Positions 36,016 to 44,875 of a stretch of DNA of 64,000 nucleotides are shown piece by piece. The position numbers and the translations under genes are program-made. The first letter of the stretch is position 1, and the number at the start of each line of letters is the position of its first letter. The notes beneath the pieces were generated by a model. The model had not been told where the DNA came from, did not search any database, and saw nothing but the letters and a program-made list of their open reading frames with translations. This stretch comes from an uncultured Flavobacteriaceae bacterium (GTDB lineage: Bacteria; Bacteroidota; Bacteroidia; Flavobacteriales; Flavobacteriaceae): assembly GCA_937959395.1 (NCBI GenBank), contig CALGLR010000009.1, positions 40,533 through 104,532 on the forward strand, given 5' to 3'.

Positions 36016-38427
36016 ATGCAAACAAACTCTGACTTGAAAAAAGAACTATCTTTTGACGATTTTAAAACTGAGGTAATAAACGATTACAAAACTGCTGTGA
36101 CCAGTCGTGAGTGTAGCTTATTAGGTAGACGTGAAGTTTTAACTGGTAAAGCAAAATTTGGAATATTTGGAGACGGTAAAGAAATACCTCAATTAGCAAT
36201 GGCCAAAGCCTTTCTAAATGGAGATTTTCGTTCTGGATATTATCGAGACCAAACGTTTATGATGGCAATTGGTCAACTTTCTATTCAACAGTTTTTTGCA
36301 GGCTTATACGCTAATACTAATTTAGCAGAAGAACCCATGTCTGCTGGTCGCCAAATGGGTGGTCATTTTGCCACACATAGTTTAGATGAAAATGGAAATT
36401 GGAACGACTTAACGAAACAAAAAAACTCCAGTGCCGACATCTCTCCTACTGCAGGACAAATGCCTCGTTTACTAGGTTTAGCTCAAGCTTCTAAAATATA
36501 TAGAAATGTACAAGGCATTGATACTACAAATTTTTCTGTAAAAGGAAATGAAGTTGCATGGGGAACCATAGGAAATGCAAGTACTAGTGAAGGTTTGTTT
36601 TTTGAAACTATTAATGCTGCAGGAGTCTTACAAGTACCTATGGTAATTAGTGTTTGGGACGATGATTATGGTATCTCTGTACATGCTAGACACCAAACTA
36701 CAAAAGAAAATATATCTGAAATACTAAAAGGATTTCAAAGAGATGAATCTGGCAAAGGATACGAAATATTACGTGTTAAAGGTTGGGATTATGTTGCTTT
36801 AATGGAAACATACCAAGAAGCAAGTAAAATAGCTAGAGAAGAACATGTTCCTGTTTTAATTCACGTAAGAGAATTAACACAACCACAAGGGCATTCTACT
36901 TCTGGCTCTCATGAACGTTATAAAGATTCTGATCGTTTAAATTGGGAAGCAAACCACGATTGCAACTTAAAAATGCGAGAATGGATGTTAGCGAGTAGTA
37001 TTGCTACAGAAACTGAACTTGATGCGATAGATAAAGAAATAAAAAAAGCAGTTCGTAATGGAAAAAAAGCCGCATGGAATGGTTATTTAAATCCTTTAAA
37101 AGAAGAACGCAATGAGGCGGTGAGTTTATTAAATGACTTAGCGACAACAAGTATAAATAAAGTTTTTATAGAAAAAATGGCTAACGACCTTCTTTCTATA
37201 GATGAACCCATAAGAAAAGATATTATTTCTACATGTAGAAAAGCCATTCGATATGTTATTAAAGAAGATTCTACTGCTAAAAATAATACCATAGCTTTTA
37301 TAGAAAATTATTTTGAGAAAGTACAACCAATGTATAGTTCTCATTTACATAGTGAAAACCCTTCAGCAGCAATAAATATTAAAGAAGTTAAACCCGATTT
37401 TAATGATAATAGCGAGTTAGTTGATGCGCGTTTAATACTTAGAGATAATTTTGATGCTATTTTTAAAAATTACCCGCAATCTTTAATTTTTGGTGAAGAT
37501 TCTGGGACTATTGGAGATGTTAATCAAGGATTAGAAGGCTTACAAGAAAAATACGGAGAGCTAAGAGTTGCAGATGTTGGAATTCGAGAAGCTACAATTT
37601 TAGGACAAGGTATTGGTATGGCAATGAGAGGTCTTAGACCTATTGCCGAAATACAGTATTTAGATTATATATTGTATGCACTTCAAATAATGAGTGATGA
37701 TTTAGCAACATTACATTATAGAACAAAAGGAAGACAAAAAGCACCTTTAATTATACGTACCAGAGGACATCGATTAGAAGGCATTTGGCATTCTGGATCT
37801 CAAATGGGTGGTGTTTTAAACCTTATTCGTGGTATTCATGTTTTAGTACCAAGAAATATGACAAAAGCTGCAGGTTTTTATAATACACTTTTACAAAGTG
37901 ATGAACCTGCTCTAGTTGTAGAGTGTTTAAATGGTTACCGTTTAAAAGAAAAAATGCCAACAAATATTGGTGAGTTTAAAACACCATTAGGAGTTGTTGA
38001 AACCATTAAAGAAGGAAATGACATTACTTTAGTTTCTTATGGTTCTACATTACGTATTATAGAACAAGCCGCAAAAGAATTAGCTGAAGTTGGTATAGAT
38101 GCCGAAATTATTGATATACAATCACTATTGCCTTTCGATTTAAATCATGATATCGTAAAGAGTATCTCTAAAACAAACCGCTTAATGGTTATAGATGAAG
38201 ATGTTCCTGGTGGAGCATCTGCTTATATTTTAAATGAAATATTAAACAATCAAAATGCTTACGAACATTTAGATAGCGCGCCAAAAACTTTAGCAGCGAA
38301 ACAACATAGACCGGCATATGGAACTGATGGAGATTATTTTTCTAAACCCTCTGTTGAAGATGTTTTTGAAGCCATTTATGAAGTAATGCACGAAGTAAAC
38401 CCTTTAAATTTTCCAAAATTGAGATAA
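36016..38427 (+). CDS. Fused alpha/beta 2-oxoacid dehydrogenase E1 (branched-chain or pyruvate type)
   Basis: Thiamine-diphosphate enzyme that decarboxylates a 2-oxoacid for an E2 acyltransferase. The 803 residues join an E1-alpha half (to about 430) and an E1-beta half (about 465-803; GEDSGTIGDVNQGLEGLQEK, VGIREATILGQGIGMAMRGL, EDVPGGASAYI). The alpha-half cofactor motif is GTIGNASTSEG then VWDDDYGIS: N187 stands where most E1-alpha proteins have the Asp of GDG. From memory, Asn is also seen in some flavobacterial relatives. The fused arrangement is common in Bacteroidota. No E2 or E3 gene is adjacent. Confidence 0.92.
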   Translation: MQTNSDLKKELSFDDFKTEVINDYKTAVTSRECSLLGRREVLTGKAKFGIFGDGKEIPQLAMAKAFLNGDFRSGYYRDQTFMMAIGQLSIQQFFAGLYANTNLAEEPMSAGRQMGGHFATHSLDENGNWNDLTKQKNSSADISPTAGQMPRLLGLAQASKIYRNVQGIDTTNFSVKGNEVAWGTIGNASTSEGLFFETINAAGVLQVPMVISVWDDDYGISVHARHQTTKENISEILKGFQRDESGKGYEILRVKGWDYVALMETYQEASKIAREEHVPVLIHVRELTQPQGHSTSGSHERYKDSDRLNWEANHDCNLKMREWMLASSIATETELDAIDKEIKKAVRNGKKAAWNGYLNPLKEERNEAVSLLNDLATTSINKVFIEKMANDLLSIDEPIRKDIISTCRKAIRYVIKEDSTAKNNTIAFIENYFEKVQPMYSSHLHSENPSAAINIKEVKPDFNDNSELVDARLILRDNFDAIFKNYPQSLIFGEDSGTIGDVNQGLEGLQEKYGELRVADVGIREATILGQGIGMAMRGLRPIAEIQYLDYILYALQIMSDDLATLHYRTKGRQKAPLIIRTRGHRLEGIWHSGSQMGGVLNLIRGIHVLVPRNMTKAAGFYNTLLQSDEPALVVECLNGYRLKEKMPTNIGEFKTPLGVVETIKEGNDITLVSYGSTLRIIEQAAKELAEVGIDAEIIDIQSLLPFDLNHDIVKSISKTNRLMVIDEDVPGGASAYILNEILNNQNAYEHLDSAPKTLAAKQHRPAYGTDGDYFSKPSVEDVFEAIYEVMHEVNPLNFPKLR

Positions 38428-38449
38428 AGTAATTAAACCTTTTATAATA

Positions 38450-38820
38450 AATGGGACTACAACGGGACATTCTATGCGATTAATAAACTCTAGATTTGCC
38501 ATAGAAAGCAGTTTTTTTTTGGTATGAATGTGCAAATACTCTTGAAGAGCAAACTACAATGCCTATTCAAAATCATATAGAAATGGGATTCAGCGGAGAA
38601 GATAGAGACATAGTAATACATAGACTTAATTACTAAAATAGAAAGTATTTAATACTATCCTCTATTATTTAATCTGGATTTTGGAACAAACCAAAAAACT
38701 GAAGTCAGAATGCAGAGTGCTTTCGCTCAATTTATTAGAAGTACTCAGTCTTTCGATAGCAAATATGATGATGGAAGATTACTAATTAATAATAATAGAC
38801 AACCATTTCCAAATTATTAG
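38450..38820 (+). pseudogene. Decayed di-haem cytochrome c peroxidase (MauG/CcpA family) fragment
   Basis: Three frames must be joined to read a recognisable piece. 38450-38512 gives TGHSMRLINSRFAIESS. After a run of nine T (38512-38520) the frame shifts and 38520 onward gives WYECANTLEEQTTMPIQNH and IEMGFSG. A second shift near 38615-38630 then leads into DLITKIESI, an in-frame TAA at 38650-38652, YYPLLFNLDFGTN, and TEVRMQSAFAQFIRSTQSFD followed by SKYDDGR. The order and spacing match the middle of bacterial di-haem peroxidases, but both CxxCH haem sites are missing. The reading ends at a TAG (38818-38820). It is a remnant with no functional product. Confidence 0.8.
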
Positions 38821-38928
38821 GTAACGATGTCGTTTTAAAATTTCATTTATTATTAATCACAAAAAATCATATAATATAACTCGCCGTAGATCGTCTGTTT
38901 TTAATATCTTTAAATCAAAGATTAATAC

Positions 38929-40527
38929 ATGCTTACTAAAAACGATAAAACAACATTAAGGAGTAAGATTTTCAGGCATTTAGATGGTATTGCCACATCT
39001 ACTACTGCTTATGCTTTACATAAAAAAGGAATCCTTAATTACTTATTAGATCATAAAAAAGTCGAATTAAAGGAACTCACAAATCAATTTAATGCAAATG
39101 AAGGCTATCTAAATGTTGCTTTAAGAATATTATGTTCTCAAGGTTGGTTAAATCAACATCTTAACGTAAAAAAGAACACTATTACTTTTGAAATTAATAA
39201 AAATAGTGAAATGGCCTTTAGTTTATGCCATTTATATGAAGATGCAGTTAATTTACTTAAATATGCTGTTACTTTTCCTAAACAACGTATTGGAAGTGAT
39301 TCTTTTATTATACTTGAACGCATATTCAAAAAATACGAAAGTAATTTTGGCTTGTCTCAAATTGAGGAGGGGACAATACAATATCAAATACTAAAACATA
39401 TCGAAGGCACCATAGTTGGTCCTATAACTGTACTATTAGGTGTAAATGGTTTATTTCATAAATACTTTATGGAAGCCTCATTTACTGCCGAAGAGTACCA
39501 TAAAGATCCTGAGAGTTTTAAAAAAATATTAGATTTCTTTTCATATATAGGATGGTTTAAAAAGAAAAATAATACGTATCAATTTACAGATGAAGGTTTG
39601 TTTTTTGCAAAACGAGCTTCAGCTTATGGCGTTACAGTATCCTATTTACCCACATTTGTACAACTAGATGAACTTCTTTTTGGAGACCCATTAGTTTTAA
39701 AAGCTGAAGCAAATGAAGAAGAAAAACATGTAGATCGCGAAATGAATGTATGGGGAAGTGGCGGCGCACATTCTACTTATTTTAAAGTAATAGATCAAGT
39801 CATCATTAACTTATTTAATAAACCTATAGACGAACAACCTAAAGGCATTTTAGATATGGGTTGCGGCAATGGGGCTTTTATTCAACATATATTTGATGTT
39901 ATAGAACATCAAACTTTACGAGGAAAACGCCTTGAGGAACATCCATTATTATTAGTTGGAGCAGATTTTAATCAAGCAGCTTTAAAAGTAACAAGAGCCA
40001 ATTTAATAAAAGCAGACATTTGGGCAAAAGTAATATGGGGAGATATTGGGAGACCAGATCTATTAGCAAAAGACCTTAAAGAAGATTATAATATTGCGCT
40101 AGAAGACCTTTTAAATGTTCGTACATTTTTAGATCACAATCGTATATATGAAGTACCAAATACGATTACTAATCGTGAAAGTACTTCTACTGGCGCATAT
40201 GTTAGCCAAGGAAAAAGATTAAGCAACGACATTGTTGAGGATTCACTTTTAGAACATTTAAAAAAATGGAAACCGTATGTAGAAAAGTTTGGTTTACTTA
40301 TTATTGAATTGCATACTATAAAACCAGAACTTACCGCTAAAAATATAGGAAAAACTGCAGCTACGGCTTATGATGCAACTCATGGATATAGCGATCAATA
40401 CATATTAGAAGTTGATGTATTTAATAAAGTTGCTGAAGAAGCAGGGCTCGAACCTGATAAAAACTATTTCTCTAAGTTCCCAAATAACGATTTAGCGACC
40501 GTAAGTGTCAATTTATTAAAAGGTTAG
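38929..40527 (+). CDS. Class I SAM-dependent methyltransferase with winged-helix regions
   Basis: 532 residues. The SAM-binding motif I is GILDMGCGNGAFIQHIF (about 307-323), followed by LLVGADFNQAALKV as motif II and an acidic WGDIGRPDLL motif. The N-terminal 250 residues contain two winged-helix-like parts (YALHKKGILNYLLDHKKVEL; FFSYIGWFKKKNNTYQFTDEG), as in O-methyltransferases and polyketide-associated methyltransferases. The substrate is unknown; no biosynthetic cluster is next to it. The DUF202 gene follows after 15 bases. Confidence 0.83.
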   Translation: MLTKNDKTTLRSKIFRHLDGIATSTTAYALHKKGILNYLLDHKKVELKELTNQFNANEGYLNVALRILCSQGWLNQHLNVKKNTITFEINKNSEMAFSLCHLYEDAVNLLKYAVTFPKQRIGSDSFIILERIFKKYESNFGLSQIEEGTIQYQILKHIEGTIVGPITVLLGVNGLFHKYFMEASFTAEEYHKDPESFKKILDFFSYIGWFKKKNNTYQFTDEGLFFAKRASAYGVTVSYLPTFVQLDELLFGDPLVLKAEANEEEKHVDREMNVWGSGGAHSTYFKVIDQVIINLFNKPIDEQPKGILDMGCGNGAFIQHIFDVIEHQTLRGKRLEEHPLLLVGADFNQAALKVTRANLIKADIWAKVIWGDIGRPDLLAKDLKEDYNIALEDLLNVRTFLDHNRIYEVPNTITNRESTSTGAYVSQGKRLSNDIVEDSLLEHLKKWKPYVEKFGLLIIELHTIKPELTAKNIGKTAATAYDATHGYSDQYILEVDVFNKVAEEAGLEPDKNYFSKFPNNDLATVSVNLLKG

Positions 40528-40542
40528 TTAATTCACTATATA

Positions 40543-40803
40543 ATGGAAGACAAGAAATTAACCCCTAGAGATTGGCTAGCAATAGAAAGAACTAAGTTAG
40601 CAAACGAGCGTACTTTTTTAGCCTATTTTAGAACTTTTATAGTTTTTCTGGGTTCTGGTATTACTATACTTAAATTAGAGTTTTTAACAGAACTTAAAAC
40701 CTTTGGATTTGTATTAACCACAATCTCTCCAATTATATTAATTATTGGTATAATTAGATTATTTAGCGTAAAAAGAAAAATTAAAAGCCATTATAAACAA
40801 TAA
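40543..40803 (+). CDS. DUF202 (YidH-type) small membrane protein
   Basis: 86 residues. The N-terminal cytoplasmic motif DWLAIERTKLANERTFLAYF is the DUF202 signature, followed by two membrane helices (about 28-47 and 54-73) and a basic tail. The function of the family is unknown. It lies 15 bases after the methyltransferase gene and is probably cotranscribed with it. Confidence 0.88.
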   Translation: MEDKKLTPRDWLAIERTKLANERTFLAYFRTFIVFLGSGITILKLEFLTELKTFGFVLTTISPIILIIGIIRLFSVKRKIKSHYKQ

Positions 40804-40839
40804 ACGAGTCCTTAACAATAATTAAATTTCAATTAATAA

Positions 40840-40897
40840 GGTTTCAGCTGAAGTTTAACCTGAGTTTAGACCAAAGACGGAAATGGAAAATATAAAG
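40840..40897 (+). repeat. Dispersed leader repeat, copy B
   Basis: GAAGTTTAACCTGAGTTTAG followed by ACCAAAGACGGAAATGG and AAAATATAAAG. About 50 of 58 bases match copy A (1887-1944) in the same orientation relative to the following gene. The ATG inside the repeat (40883) is out of frame with the gene starting at 40923. Confidence 0.75.
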
Positions 40898-40922
40898 ATC
40901 CTTTTTTTCAAAAAGAATACAT

Positions 40923-41399
40923 ATGAAAGCAGTCTCTGTAGTTACCATAAGAAAAGAATTAAAAAATAAATCTAGTGAGGAACTTGCAGAACTTTGCCTT
41001 CGTTTATCTCGCTTTAAAAAAGAAAACAAAGAACTTTTAACCTACCTTCTTTTTGAAGCTGAAAGCGAGCAAGGCTATATAGAAACTGTAAAACAAGAAA
41101 TAGACGAGCAATTCGAAATAATTAATACAGATAGTTTTTTCTACATAAAAAAAAGTGTTCGTAAAATTCTTAGAAACACAAAAAAATACATTCGCTATTC
41201 ACTTAATAAAGAAACGGAAGTAGAACTCCTACTCTATTTTTGTAAAAAATTAAAGACGATGACACCTTCTATTCATAGAAACAATACGTTATTAAATATA
41301 TATGATCGTAATATTGAAGCAGTGACAAAAAAGGTCTTAAGTTTACATGAAGATTTACAATATGATGTTAATTTAGAGATTGAAGAACTCAATAGATAA
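40923..41399 (+). CDS. Conserved small soluble protein of unknown function
   Basis: 158 residues, no signal, strongly helical and charged (KNKSSEELAELCLRLSRFKK, VKQEIDEQFEIINTDSFFYI). The composition suggests an all-alpha protein, perhaps with coiled-coil tendency. I do not recognise a named family. The start ATG lies 25 bases after a copy of the leader repeat. A lipoprotein gene follows after 15 bases, so the two are likely one transcript. Confidence 0.75.
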   Translation: MKAVSVVTIRKELKNKSSEELAELCLRLSRFKKENKELLTYLLFEAESEQGYIETVKQEIDEQFEIINTDSFFYIKKSVRKILRNTKKYIRYSLNKETEVELLLYFCKKLKTMTPSIHRNNTLLNIYDRNIEAVTKKVLSLHEDLQYDVNLEIEELNR

Positions 41400-41414
41400 C
41401 AAATAAATATAGAG

Positions 41415-42071
41415 ATGAAACAAATAAAAACTATAATTACTGTATTATTTATTTCTGTAATAGCTTTTAACTGTAAAACAGATAAAAAACAACTCCCAGT
41501 AGAAACAGCAAAAGAACCAAAAATTGGTATAGAACAAACAGAAGCTAAAACCAATAATCATGACAACATGATTAAAGCTGCAATAGATGAAGCTCTAAAA
41601 AAATCTACCAGAGTGAATATTGATTCTATTACAAAAGACCTTATTCTTATTAAAGAACATTCATTTTATAAGATATCACCTGGTGACTCCATAGTATCTC
41701 ACAAGAAAAAATTAAAAAAGGAAGAACTAAAAAATGGAGAAGGTGATTTTAATGTATATACTTTGTATGGTGAAAAAAATAGTAAACTTGCAATTATACA
41801 TCCGGATCCTGTTAAGAAAGGCCTAATTCGTTCCATAGAGATTATTTCTAGAGAAGCAAAAACTGAAGATGGTATTTCAATAGGTATGACTTTTGGAGAT
41901 TTAATAAAAAAATATCCTGAAATAGTAGTTCATGGATCAGAAATTGAAGGCCGTACTTATGCAAATCATGGTAATATAAGCTACTTATTAAATGTTTATT
42001 TTAATACTTATAAAGTAGAGAAATCTAAAATTAAACGAACGGCTACAATTAAATCAATTACTATAAAGTAA
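41415..42071 (+). CDS. Lipoprotein of unknown function
   Basis: 218 residues. The lipoprotein signal ends at C20 (IAFNC). The mature part has a low-complexity Lys/Thr/Glu linker, then a beta-rich domain in which EDGISIGMTFGDLIKKYPEI and YANHGNISYLLNVYF resemble DUF1131-like outer-membrane lipoproteins; that link is tentative. It is the second gene of the 40923-42071 pair and converges on holA. Confidence 0.75.
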   Translation: MKQIKTIITVLFISVIAFNCKTDKKQLPVETAKEPKIGIEQTEAKTNNHDNMIKAAIDEALKKSTRVNIDSITKDLILIKEHSFYKISPGDSIVSHKKKLKKEELKNGEGDFNVYTLYGEKNSKLAIIHPDPVKKGLIRSIEIISREAKTEDGISIGMTFGDLIKKYPEIVVHGSEIEGRTYANHGNISYLLNVYFNTYKVEKSKIKRTATIKSITIK

Positions 42072-42145
42072 CAATGCCAAACCTATTCTATTTTAAAGAG
42101 TAAAATCTGTTACAGTGAATAGTTTTTTTGTTTTCTTAAATAAGA

Positions 42146-43150
42146 TCATCTTAAAATTCGAACCAATAATTCTTTTAATAAATCACCTTGTGGTACAGCA
42201 TTAGAGTTTACACCTTTACTTTTTACATCAAACTCTCTTAAATCACCTATTACCTTACTAACTTTTCGCATAGGAAAATTACGAGCAGCATCTAAATATT
42301 CATTTACAAAATAGGGGTTTACACGTAATGCAGAAGCAACATTTCGTGGAGATCTATCATTTAAACCATGTAATTGTAACAACTGAGAAAAGAAATTAAA
42401 AAGCAGAGATACTGTAACGACCATAGGATTATCCTTTGGGTTTTCCGCAAAATAATTAGCAATTTTAAATGCTTTAGTATCGTTACGCATTCCAACAGCT
42501 TTTCGTAATTCAAAATTATTATAGTCCTTACTAATTCCAATATTTTCTTCTATAATTTCAGGCGTAATTTCGGAGTCTTTTGGTAGTATTATTTGAAGCT
42601 TTTCTAATTCATTATTAATTTTACTCAAATCGGTTCCCAGAAACTCGACTAGCATTTGGGACGCTTTAGGAGTTATTTTATAGCCCTTTGGCGTTAATAC
42701 CCGACGAATCCAATCGGGAACTTGATTATCATATAACTTTTTACTTTCGTATACAATTCCCGTTTTTTTAAGTGTCTTATAAAGTGCTTTACGTTTATCT
42801 ATCTTTTTGTATTTGTAGTTTACCACCAGTACAGTTGTAGGTTGTGGATTTTCAGCATAAGCTGCAAATTTTTCTATAGTACGCGATAAATCTTGAGCTT
42901 CTTTTACAATAACCACTTGTCTTTCAGCAATCATAGGAAATCGTTTAGCATTACTTATAACATCTTCAACCGTGACATCACGGCCATAAAAAACCATTTG
43001 ATTAAATCCTTTTTCCTCTTCAGCTAAAACATTAGATTCTATATAATCTGAAATTTTATCTATATAATAAGGTTCCTCCCCCATTAAAAAGTAAATGGGC
43101 TTAAGGTTCTTATTTTTTATATCAGTTACTAACTGTTTTACATCGTCCAA
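42146..43150 (-). CDS. holA: DNA polymerase III subunit delta
   Basis: Clamp-loader subunit that opens the beta ring. At 334 residues the length is typical. Recognisable features are the N-terminal IYFLMGEEPYYIDKISDYIE, VVIVKEAQDL and the C-terminal helical domain (NPMVVTVSLLFNFFSQLLQL, RVNPYFVNEYLDAARNF). It is divergent from the HsdR-N-like gene; this neighbourhood is, from memory, common in Bacteroidota. Confidence 0.93.
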   Translation of the reverse strand: MDDVKQLVTDIKNKNLKPIYFLMGEEPYYIDKISDYIESNVLAEEEKGFNQMVFYGRDVTVEDVISNAKRFPMIAERQVVIVKEAQDLSRTIEKFAAYAENPQPTTVLVVNYKYKKIDKRKALYKTLKKTGIVYESKKLYDNQVPDWIRRVLTPKGYKITPKASQMLVEFLGTDLSKINNELEKLQIILPKDSEITPEIIEENIGISKDYNNFELRKAVGMRNDTKAFKIANYFAENPKDNPMVVTVSLLFNFFSQLLQLHGLNDRSPRNVASALRVNPYFVNEYLDAARNFPMRKVSKVIGDLREFDVKSKGVNSNAVPQGDLLKELLVRILR

Positions 43151-43204
43151 AGTTAAAAAACTTTAATTTTTAAGTTTCAAATTCCAAATTTCATCTCGAG
43201 TAAT

Positions 43205-43234
43205 TTGGTTTTTATTTATAGTACTATACCTTTG
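43205..43234 (+). promoter_or_regulatory. Bacteroidota-type promoter of the HsdR-N-like gene
   Basis: TTG at 43205-43207, 19 bases, then TACCTTTG at 43227-43234. The ATG at 43255 follows after 20 bases. Confidence 0.75.
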
Positions 43235-43254
43235 AAAAAACAGATTTAATTTTA

Positions 43255-43704
43255 ATGACCGAACTTAATTTTCCAAAGTTTACATTCCGGCTCAAAAATA
43301 GCGAAAATAAAGTTTCCATTTTTGATTGTATTCGCAAAAAATTTGTGATTCTTCAACCTGAAGAATGGGTGCGTCAACATTGTGTGCATTATTTAATTAA
43401 TGAAAAGAACTATCCCATATCCCATATAAATGTTGAAAAGGAATTAAAAGTAAACGGTTTGAAAAAACGTTATGATATTGTCGTTTTTAACCCTGATGGT
43501 AGTATTCATTTAATTGTAGAATGTAAAGCTCCAAAAATTAAAACGAATCAAAATACTTTTGATCAAGTAGCACGTTATAATTTAGCCCTTAAAGCCACTT
43601 TTTTAATGGTGACTAACGGATTAAATCACTATTATTGCCAAATGGATTTCATTGAAGAGAAGTACCATTTCTTACAAGATATTCCTAACTATAAAGAACA
43701 GTGA
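43255..43704 (+). CDS. Stand-alone HsdR N-terminal (PD-(D/E)XK) nuclease domain
   Basis: 149 residues, matching only the nuclease part of type I restriction subunit R. The catalytic signature is intact: E37 in QPEEWVR, D74 in RYDIVVF, and E89-C-K91 in LIVECKAPK. The helicase and modification parts are absent, and there are no hsdM or hsdS genes nearby, so this is not a restriction system in itself. Such solitary forms next to holA suggest a housekeeping or repair role, which is inference. Confidence 0.88.
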   Translation: MTELNFPKFTFRLKNSENKVSIFDCIRKKFVILQPEEWVRQHCVHYLINEKNYPISHINVEKELKVNGLKKRYDIVVFNPDGSIHLIVECKAPKIKTNQNTFDQVARYNLALKATFLMVTNGLNHYYCQMDFIEEKYHFLQDIPNYKEQ

Positions 43705-43705
43705 A

Positions 43706-43743
43706 CAATTAGCAATTAGCAATTAGCAATTAGCAATTAGCAA
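43706..43743. repeat. Tandem 7-bp repeat (CAATTAG), 5.4 copies
   Basis: Five exact CAATTAG units (43706-43740) plus CAA, starting two bases after the HsdR-N stop and ending about 40 bases before the TTG start of the glycosyltransferase. Copy-number change would alter the spacing in that leader. Confidence 0.9.
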
Positions 43744-43783
43744 AATTTAAAAATAAACTATTAAACTTATAACCTTATAAATC

Positions 43784-44779
43784 TTGAGCGCAGAAATAGC
43801 CATTGTCATATTAAATTGGAACGGTAAGCAATTATTAGAACAATTTTTGCCTTCAGTGATCTCCCATTCTCAAATAGCTTCTATTTATGTGGCCGATAAT
43901 GCATCAAGCGATGATTCTATTGCTTTTATTAAAACAACGTATCCTTTAGTTAAAATCATTCAAAACAAAGAAAATGGTGGTTATGCAAAAGGGTATAATG
44001 AAGCATTAAAACACGTAAATGAAGAATTATTATGTTTATTAAATAGTGATATAGAAGTTACTAAAGATTGGCTTACTCCTATTCTAAAAACTTTTAAAGC
44101 TGAAGAAAATACCGCTATAATTCAGCCTAAAATTTTAGATTTTAAAGACAAGAAAAAATTTGAATATGCAGGAGCTGCCGGCGGTTTTATAGACAAATAT
44201 GGTTATCCTTATTGTCGTGGTCGAATTTTTAATACTATTGAAACAGATACTGGTCAATACAACGATACTTCTAAAATATTTTGGGCCTCTGGTGCTTGCT
44301 TTTTTATTCGTAAAACTGCATTTGAAACATTAAATGGTTTTGATGAATCGTTCTTTGCGCATATGGAGGAAATAGATTTATGCTGGCGCGCTTTTAATTT
44401 AAACCTCGATGTTAAATATGTAGGAACCTCGACAGTTTACCATGTTGGAGGAGCAACTTTAAGTACTGTAAACCCTAAAAAGACATATTTAAATTTTAGA
44501 AATAACTTATTTACTATTACTAAAAACGCAAAAGGCAATCTATTTTCGTTAATCATTTTTAGAATGTTTTTAGATGGTTTAGCAGCTTTTAAATTTTTAA
44601 TAGAATTCAAACCCTTGCATTTCTTTGCTGTTTTTAAAGCACATATAAGTTATTATGGTAATTTATCTCAATTATTAAAAAAAAGAAATACGTTAAATCA
44701 ATCCCAAAAATACTATTCTCTAAAATCTATCGTTTGGTCTTATTTCGTATATAAGAAAACGCTATTTAAGCGTTTATAA
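43784..44779 (+). CDS. Family 2 glycosyltransferase
   Basis: 331 residues, starting at a TTG (MSAEIAIVILNWNGKQLLEQ). The GT-A fold is clear: nucleotide-binding VADNASSDDSIAF, the acidic motif LLNSDIEV (about 84-91) and the catalytic-region FFAHMEEIDLCWRAF, which has the E-E-x-D typical of rhamnosyl-type GT2 enzymes. A hydrophobic stretch near the C-terminus may contact the membrane. It probably acts on a cell-surface polysaccharide or glycolipid. A tandem heptamer repeat lies in the leader. Confidence 0.9.
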   Translation: MSAEIAIVILNWNGKQLLEQFLPSVISHSQIASIYVADNASSDDSIAFIKTTYPLVKIIQNKENGGYAKGYNEALKHVNEELLCLLNSDIEVTKDWLTPILKTFKAEENTAIIQPKILDFKDKKKFEYAGAAGGFIDKYGYPYCRGRIFNTIETDTGQYNDTSKIFWASGACFFIRKTAFETLNGFDESFFAHMEEIDLCWRAFNLNLDVKYVGTSTVYHVGGATLSTVNPKKTYLNFRNNLFTITKNAKGNLFSLIIFRMFLDGLAAFKFLIEFKPLHFFAVFKAHISYYGNLSQLLKKRNTLNQSQKYYSLKSIVWSYFVYKKTLFKRL

Positions 44780-44796
44780 ATACGTTAGTAAAAGTT

Positions 44797-44825
44797 TTGT
44801 TAAACGTTATTTTAACATATTTTTA
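44797..44825 (+). promoter_or_regulatory. Candidate promoter of the OmpA lipoprotein gene
   Basis: TTG at 44797-44799, 18 bases, then TATTTTTA (44818-44825), one mismatch from TAnnTTTG. The ATG at 44876 lies 50 bases downstream. Confidence 0.4.
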
Positions 44826-44875
44826 TTTTATACATTTAGTGCGTTAAAAAATTAATTTTTTACAGAAAAGCAATT

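Noticed and set aside
41273..41554. Minus-strand ORF with hydrophobic stretches
   Set aside because: It is the antisense of two well-supported plus-strand genes; the apparent membrane segment is the reverse of a Lys/Glu-rich region.
43255..43704. Restriction-modification locus suggested by the HsdR-N domain
   Set aside because: No methylase, specificity or helicase subunit is present; the domain is a solitary protein beside holA.
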